Positions 59,979-64,000 of a DNA stretch of 64,000 bases are shown here, piece after piece. The stretch is from Oscillospiraceae bacterium (GTDB lineage Bacteria; Bacillota; Clostridia; Oscillospirales; Oscillospiraceae). Under the pieces are notes generated by a model. That model searched no databases, had not been told where the DNA came from, and saw nothing but the letters and a program-made list of their open reading frames with translations. The position numbers were made by a program, and so were the translations under genes. The DNA lies in NCBI GenBank assembly GCA_016292255.1, contig JAEEZZ010000066.1, positions 1 to 64,000 on the forward strand, in the 5' to 3' direction. Position 1 is the stretch's first letter. Every line of letters begins with the position of its first letter.

Positions 59979-60974
59979 ATGGAACAAACGAAGATCAGAT
60001 TGTTGCGAGTTCTTTCGATCATTCGGGAGACAAACGAAGATCACCCAATCACCGCGAACCAGATCGTTCACCAATTACATTTGTACGGAATGGAGGCTGA
60101 ACGGAAGGCTGTTTTGCGGGACATCGCAGCGCTTCAGGATTACGGATACGATATTCTCCTGCATGAGGACAACAAGCAGGGTTATTATCTGGCCTCCCGC
60201 GAATTTGAGGATTGGGAGCTGAAAGTCATCATTGACGCGGTTGCCGGGGCGGGCTTTTTGACGTCAGAAAACAGCGAAAGCCTCTGCAAGCGCATCGCGT
60301 CCCTTGCCAGCAAGGCGGGGCAAGCTGTGCTGAGAAGCGCAACCCCCGTATTCTCAAACGTAAAGAACGGAGACCCTACAACAAAAAACGCCATTGATCA
60401 ATTGCTGACTGCGATTCGCAGAAAGAAGAAGGTCGGATTCCGTTATGTTTTTACAGGAAACGATCTGGAAAAACATCTGCGGTACGACGGAGCCGAATAT
60501 CAGATCTCCCCGTATGCGCTGATTTGGCGGCAGGACAGATACTATCTGATCGGCAATTTTGAGCGATACAAGACCCTGTCCTATTACCGCCTGGATCGTA
60601 TCAGAGAGCTTCACCTACTGGATGCGCCGATCGTTCCGATGGAAGAACTCCTCGGCCCAAATGCCGATATGCAGATGAAGGAATACATCAATCGGAACCT
60701 CAACAATTACGGTGGAAAGCAGACAAGAATCCGTCTCCGTGTGGATGCGGATATGACGGATCTGCTTGTTGATACCTTCGGCAGCAATTTCCGAATTGAG
60801 AAAGTGATTGACAACACGATGCTCGTCTCCGCAACCGTAAGCGACGGCTGGGGTCTGAACGCATGGCTGCTGCAGCACGGGGATAGCGTTGAGATTCTTG
60901 AACCGGAAGAGATTCGGAAGGAGTTTGTTCACTTATTAGATCAAATCAGGGAGAAATATCATAATCAGAAGTAA
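59979..60974 (+). CDS. Second WYL-domain transcriptional regulator
   Basis: This 331-residue protein has a winged helix at the N-terminus (IRLLRVLSIIRETNEDHPIT, AERKAVLRDIAALQDYGYDI) and a WYL domain at about 135-225 (ISPYALIWRQDRYYLIGNFE, LSYYRLDRIRELHLLD). A WCX-like C-terminal part follows. It is clearly related to the WYL protein at 25797-26777. It is divergent from the XRE-controlled operon and co-directional with the coiled-coil gene downstream. GGAGGTCAG precedes the ATG. Its target may be the neighbouring genes or the divergent operon. Confidence 0.87.
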   Translation: MEQTKIRLLRVLSIIRETNEDHPITANQIVHQLHLYGMEAERKAVLRDIAALQDYGYDILLHEDNKQGYYLASREFEDWELKVIIDAVAGAGFLTSENSESLCKRIASLASKAGQAVLRSATPVFSNVKNGDPTTKNAIDQLLTAIRRKKKVGFRYVFTGNDLEKHLRYDGAEYQISPYALIWRQDRYYLIGNFERYKTLSYYRLDRIRELHLLDAPIVPMEELLGPNADMQMKEYINRNLNNYGGKQTRIRLRVDADMTDLLVDTFGSNFRIEKVIDNTMLVSATVSDGWGLNAWLLQHGDSVEILEPEEIRKEFVHLLDQIREKYHNQK

Positions 60975-61060
60975 CCTATCCCATATTTGTCCACGACACC
61001 CGGCTATAATCAATCATGGAAAGACACCTGAAACAATGATTGTAAAAGGAGGGTCGTGTG

Positions 61061-61567
61061 ATGAAATACACATCCGCACAGGCAAACAAGCTGCTCCGAA
61101 AGCGGCAGGAGGAGCGCGACGTTCTGTTGTATCAGGAGAACATTAGCCGTACTTTTGTTGCCGCGACGACAGAAGACAAAGAACGTGCCCGACCGGAATA
61201 CAGCTACAGAGATACACAGGATAGGCTCAAAAAGCTCGAAGCAGACATCCGGGCGATCAAGCACGCAATCAGCGTATTCAATACCACGCACTTCGTGGAT
61301 GGGTTTGACATGACCGTAGATCAACTCCTGGTATACCTCCCGCAGCTGAACGAACGGAAAAACCGCCTCGGAAAAATGGCGTCCGCTCTGCCCAAGCAGC
61401 GAATGTCCAACAACGGACGCTCAAATCTGATCGAATACGAATATGCAAATTATGAAATTGAGGCCGCGAAGAAAGACTATGAGGCTGCCAGCGACGAACT
61501 GGCAATGGCTCAAGTTGCGCTGGATCAGCTGAACAACACCGAGATCATGGAAATTAACGTGGAATAA
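61061..61567 (+). CDS. Coiled-coil protein (DIP1984-like?)
   Basis: The ATG at 61061 follows AAAGGAGGG; the preceding GTG codon is an alternative. The 168-residue protein is nearly all helix with heptad-like patterns (SAQANKLLRKRQEERDVLLY, AKKDYEAASDELAMAQVALD). Layout resembles the DIP1984/DUF6847-type family found next to WYL regulators, but I cannot confirm it. It follows the WYL gene by 86 bases and may be its main target or partner. Confidence 0.6.
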   Translation: MKYTSAQANKLLRKRQEERDVLLYQENISRTFVAATTEDKERARPEYSYRDTQDRLKKLEADIRAIKHAISVFNTTHFVDGFDMTVDQLLVYLPQLNERKNRLGKMASALPKQRMSNNGRSNLIEYEYANYEIEAAKKDYEAASDELAMAQVALDQLNNTEIMEINVE

Positions 61568-61712
61568 TTCTTTTTTTCCGTCATCAGCCATTCCCAGACT
61601 CCAGACGGCCGTTATTCTATCGTTATCAGGCACAGTAAATTGTTATTATGATTGTTGTTCGTTAACGTCCGGCCGACCAAAACATTGCTGTTTTCCTGGC
61701 TGATGAAAAAAC

Positions 61713-61742
61713 TTGACCCACGCGGCGGAAGTACGGTTATAC
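61713..61742 (+). promoter_or_regulatory. Possible promoter of the 61775 gene
   Basis: TTGACC (61713-61718), an 18-base spacer and TTATAC (61737-61742) precede the gene. Transcription would start about 25 bases before the ATG. Confidence 0.45.
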
Positions 61743-61774
61743 GCTGATAATAGATACCATAAGGGGAGGAACAC

Positions 61775-62695
61775 ATGAGACATACCGGTAGATACAAAGG
61801 GACCGAAAAACTTCTTCTCAACGGGAAAGAACTGCCGTATTCCATGCTGGATTTTTGGAGCATCAATCTTTCCGAAATCCTGCTGAATATGACACGGGGA
61901 AGCTTCGCGGAGTTTCTGGTCAGATGCGCCTTGACCGAGGGCGGCTTTGACGCGCTGGGGGACGACGCCGTAAAAACGGGTGTGGAGGCATTTGATATTG
62001 ACGGTCCTGAAATCACCACCCCGCATGGGAAACGCGCAAGCAGGATTGAGGTCAAATCCTCTGCCAGCGTTCAGATTGATACTCCGGACGATAAAGAGCC
62101 GATTACCTTACCTCCGAGTCAGTTGAAATTCAGTATACGAAAAGCAATTGACTGGCAATCCAAATCAAAAGTTGCCCAACGAAACAATGATCTCTATGTG
62201 TTTGCCCACTATAAGGCAACCAGTAAGTCTGACAATATGCTGGATCTTTCTTTCTGGGATTTTTACGTTTATCCGACCTATAAAATTGACAGAGACGCAT
62301 CAGGCTTGGCAAAGCAAAACAGCATTTCCGTTTACAGGCTGCAGATGCTGGATGTCCCCTGTGTATCATTCCGCGACCTGTTCCAAGAGATCAAGAAAGT
62401 CACAGACGATATTACTTCACACTATGCTTCAAATTGGTATGGTGTGGAGTTGATTTCCGATCCGAGCACACGCTCAGAGGCCGAGAAAGCGGAAATCGCT
62501 ATTTTATCAGCAGCCTGCCGGGAAATGGGATATGAATACTCCGCTCGATATCTTGAATTGTTTGGAAAAAGAGCGATGGACCCGGGATTCACCCATGGGA
62601 TAAACCAGGCAGTTGAAGCATTCTATAAAAAATGCGTTGAGGAGTTGCATCCATATAATTGGTACCACCAGTACCCAAAGGATATCATCCTCTGA
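61775..62695 (+). CDS. PD-(D/E)xK nuclease-like protein
   Basis: This 306-residue protein has an N-terminal MLDFWSINLSEILLNMTRGS followed by FAEFLVRCALTEGGFDALGD, and RIEVKSSASVQ near residue 90. Together these give the E...(D/E)xK pattern of the restriction-endonuclease-like fold. The family is often found as solitary genes in gut Clostridia; whether it cleaves DNA is unknown. GGGGAGGA precedes the ATG. It stands upstream of ADP-ribosylglycohydrolase and HD genes, which suggests a stress or defence neighbourhood. Confidence 0.65.
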   Translation: MRHTGRYKGTEKLLLNGKELPYSMLDFWSINLSEILLNMTRGSFAEFLVRCALTEGGFDALGDDAVKTGVEAFDIDGPEITTPHGKRASRIEVKSSASVQIDTPDDKEPITLPPSQLKFSIRKAIDWQSKSKVAQRNNDLYVFAHYKATSKSDNMLDLSFWDFYVYPTYKIDRDASGLAKQNSISVYRLQMLDVPCVSFRDLFQEIKKVTDDITSHYASNWYGVELISDPSTRSEAEKAEIAILSAACREMGYEYSARYLELFGKRAMDPGFTHGINQAVEAFYKKCVEELHPYNWYHQYPKDIIL

Positions 62696-62737
62696 ACAAA
62701 AAAGCTTTCAGAATTCTAAAGAACGGAGTGTTTAGAA

Positions 62738-63544
62738 ATGATTGGAGCAATCATCGGAGATATTGTCGGTTCTGTTTACGAATTTGACAACATCAAAACA
62801 AAAGACTTCGTTCCGTTTGCTGGGCATCACGGGAATGCGTGCACGTTTACGGACGATTCTGTCATGACCCTTGCCGTGGCGCTGGCCTTGCTCGGGGCAG
62901 ACGGTAATTGGGATCTGCTCCCAGCATATACGGATCGGGCCATGCATGAGCTTGGCAGACGGTACCCGGACAGAGGCTATGGAGAGCGATTCGGAATGTG
63001 GCTGTTTCTGGATGGCCATGAGCCCTACAACAGCTTCGGAAACGGAGCTGCGATGCGGGTCAGTCCGGTCGCCTATGCCGCAAGGGACTTGGATGAGGTG
63101 AAATTGCTTTCCAGACTTGTCACCGGCATAACGCACAACCACCCGGAGGGCTTGAAGGGCGCAGAAGCGACTGCGGTCTGTACCTGGATGGCACTGCATG
63201 GAAGCAGCAAAACCGAAATTGAGCAGATAGTATCAGCGGAATACTACGATCTGTGGTTCACACTTGATGAGCTCCGACCGACCTACGAATTCAACGAAAG
63301 CTGCCAGGAAACGGTTCCGCAGGCAATTAAAGCGTTTCTGGAAGCCGTTGACTTTGAGGACGCGATCAAGAACGCGGTCTCTCTCGGTGGCGACAGCGAC
63401 ACCCTCGCGGCAATCACCGGCGCGATTGCTGGCGCGTACTATGAGATTCCAAACGTCATGCGAGAAAAGACGGTACAGCTGCTGGGGCCGGGTCTGACGG
63501 CGATTCTGGACAGGTTTGAAGCAAATTTCGACGGAAAGACTTGA
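62738..63544 (+). CDS. ADP-ribosylglycohydrolase-family protein
   Basis: This 268-residue protein has the family signature: MIGAIIGDIVGSVYE at the N-terminus, CTFTDDSVMTLAVALALLGA with the metal-binding TDDS/Thr-Asp-Asp motif, and near the C-terminus SLGGDSDTLAAITGAIAGAY with GGDSDT. The enzymes remove ADP-ribose from proteins or nucleic acids using two magnesium ions. On its own it may reverse toxin or regulatory ADP-ribosylation. Its stop codon lies inside the -35 element of the following leader RNA promoter. Confidence 0.92.
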   Translation: MIGAIIGDIVGSVYEFDNIKTKDFVPFAGHHGNACTFTDDSVMTLAVALALLGADGNWDLLPAYTDRAMHELGRRYPDRGYGERFGMWLFLDGHEPYNSFGNGAAMRVSPVAYAARDLDEVKLLSRLVTGITHNHPEGLKGAEATAVCTWMALHGSSKTEIEQIVSAEYYDLWFTLDELRPTYEFNESCQETVPQAIKAFLEAVDFEDAIKNAVSLGGDSDTLAAITGAIAGAYYEIPNVMREKTVQLLGPGLTAILDRFEANFDGKT

Positions 63545-63569
63545 CAACTGCTCTGAAATTCGATATGCT
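63541..63569 (+). promoter_or_regulatory. Promoter of leader RNA B
   Basis: TTGACA (63541-63546), 17-base spacer, TATGCT (63564-63569). The -35 hexamer overlaps the stop codon of the ADP-ribosylglycohydrolase gene. Confidence 0.65.
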
Positions 63570-63581
63570 ATTATATACCAT

Positions 63582-63700
63582 AGAGAGTGCGCGAGGGACA
63601 AGCCCATTGACCGCACACCAACCTGCAACAGCAAGGTGGTAAAGCTTGAACGATGGGGAACGTTGCGTGACTGCACCTGTCGGAAACGATGGGTGCTTTT
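63582..63700 (+). ncRNA. SAM-I-clan-like riboswitch candidate (copy B) with terminator
   Basis: The aptamer part shares GAGTGCGCGAGGGACAAGCC with copy A. Helix GTGCG/CGCAC is 63587-63591 with 63612-63616; CC-A-ACC (63618-63623) pairs with GGTGG (63635-63639), where copy A has GC-A-ACC/GGTGC, a compensatory change. TAAAGCTTG and CGATGGGG follow. The expression platform is a ten-bp stem with GAAA loop (63673-63696) and TTTT, a clear intrinsic terminator. Confidence 0.65.
63673..63700 (+). terminator. Intrinsic terminator of leader RNA B
   Basis: GCACCTGTCG pairs with CGATGGGTGC (two G-U pairs) around a GAAA tetraloop, followed by TTTTGCTTCTTT. It lies about 75 bases before the HD gene and would switch it off when formed. 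Confidence 0.65.
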
Positions 63701-63772
63701 GCTTCTTTCGGTCCGTCGAACGGCAGGAATAACGAAGCCCGAACAGAACAACGAAACAAGAAGGAGCAGATG

Positions 63773-64000
63773 ATGATGACAACTGTGGAACGCGCGATTC
63801 AATTTGCTGTTTTTGCCCATGCCGGAACGAAGCGCAAGGGAAAAGACCGCCCCTATATTCTGCACCCGATCGAGGCAATGACCATTGCCGCGGGCCTGAC
63901 GGAGGATGAGGACGTATTGGCCGCCGCAGTACTGCACGACGTGGTGGAAGACACCCATCTCAACGGAGACGATATTGAACGGGAATTCGGGCCCAGGGTC
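63773..64000 (+). CDS. HD-domain hydrolase, RelA/SpoT-like (3' end outside window)
   Basis: Three consecutive in-frame ATGs (63770, 63773, 63776) follow AAGGAG; 63773 has the best spacing. The visible residues show the (p)ppGpp-hydrolase HD domain: AVFAHAGTKRKGKDRPYILH followed by PIEA, then AAVLHDVVEDTHLNGDDIER. His of FAHAG, His of ILHP and the HD pair are the metal ligands. It is either a small alarmone hydrolase or the start of a longer RelA/SpoT protein; the window end hides which. It is controlled by leader RNA B. Confidence 0.8.
   Translation, partial: MMTTVERAIQFAVFAHAGTKRKGKDRPYILHPIEAMTIAAGLTEDEDVLAAAVLHDVVEDTHLNGDDIEREFGPRV

Noticed and set aside
1-64000. CRISPR array, tRNA or rRNA genes
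   Set aside because: No regularly spaced direct repeats of CRISPR type and no cloverleaf or rRNA-like stretches were seen on either strand.

Overview
The window reads as DNA of a Gram-positive, spore-forming-lineage Clostridia bacterium, probably a gut Oscillospiraceae/Ruminococcaceae-type organism. The evidence is strong AGGAGG-type ribosome binding sites, sortase substrates and class C sortases, lipoproteins, a SpoVG homologue, S-layer homology domains and relaxase/recombinase types typical of clostridial integrative elements. Most of it (1 to about 56.8 kb) looks like one integrative and conjugative element (ICE) carrying several cargo blocks. No rRNA, tRNA or CRISPR array was seen, and attachment sites could not be fixed.

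Layout. 1-10.4 kb is the ICE transfer core on the + strand: VirB4-type ATPase (partial), a membrane-anchored NlpC/P60 hydrolase, a pentapeptide-repeat protein, small accessory and ribbon-helix-helix proteins, a possible oriT region (4.3-4.7 kb), a MobP/MobL relaxase fused to Sel1 repeats, a Toprim/DUF3991 protein, the VirD4 coupling protein and a small helix-turn-helix (HTH) protein. 10.6-25.7 kb is an AT-richer, eleven-gene minus-strand operon with the chemistry of a Dnd-like DNA phosphorothioation system: a PAPS-reductase/DndC-like protein, a cysteine desulfurase and a DndD-like SMC ATPase. With these are a DUF4007 protein, a 1201-residue P-loop ATPase, a PLD-helicase fusion and five unrecognised proteins. 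A WYL regulator (25.8-26.8 kb) sits just upstream. This is the strongest candidate for a poorly described defence system in the window.

27-31 kb holds a hypothetical gene behind a SAM-I-clan-like leader RNA, an SRAP/HMCES DNA-protein crosslink protein, and a ComEC-like metallo-beta-lactamase lipoprotein behind a highly structured leader with a terminator. 31-37.4 kb is a stress module: a LexA/S24-type repressor divergent from an operon with an ImmA/IrrE protease, a zinc-ribbon protein, a Y-family polymerase and YolD. 37.4-40.3 kb contains long structured non-coding stretches, an SLH amidase-like protein and a sigma-factor-like protein. 40.3-52 kb is a surface block: lipoproteins, a thioester adhesin with LPMTGG, SpoVG, a sortase-assembled pilin with LPVTG, a secreted serpin and two sortases. 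52-56.8 kb carries the integration genes: two large serine recombinases flanking a related protein without a catalytic domain, then a small resolvase.

56.9-64 kb is a second accessory or chromosomal stretch. Two minus-strand operons appear to share one operator recognised by an XRE-type repressor. They are followed by a second WYL regulator, a coiled-coil protein, a PD-(D/E)xK-like protein, an ADP-ribosylglycohydrolase and an HD-domain (p)ppGpp-hydrolase-like gene (cut by the window end). The HD gene sits behind a second copy of the SAM-I-clan-like RNA. The two RNA copies show a compensatory base change in one helix.

All assignments come from reading motifs and context. No database search was possible.
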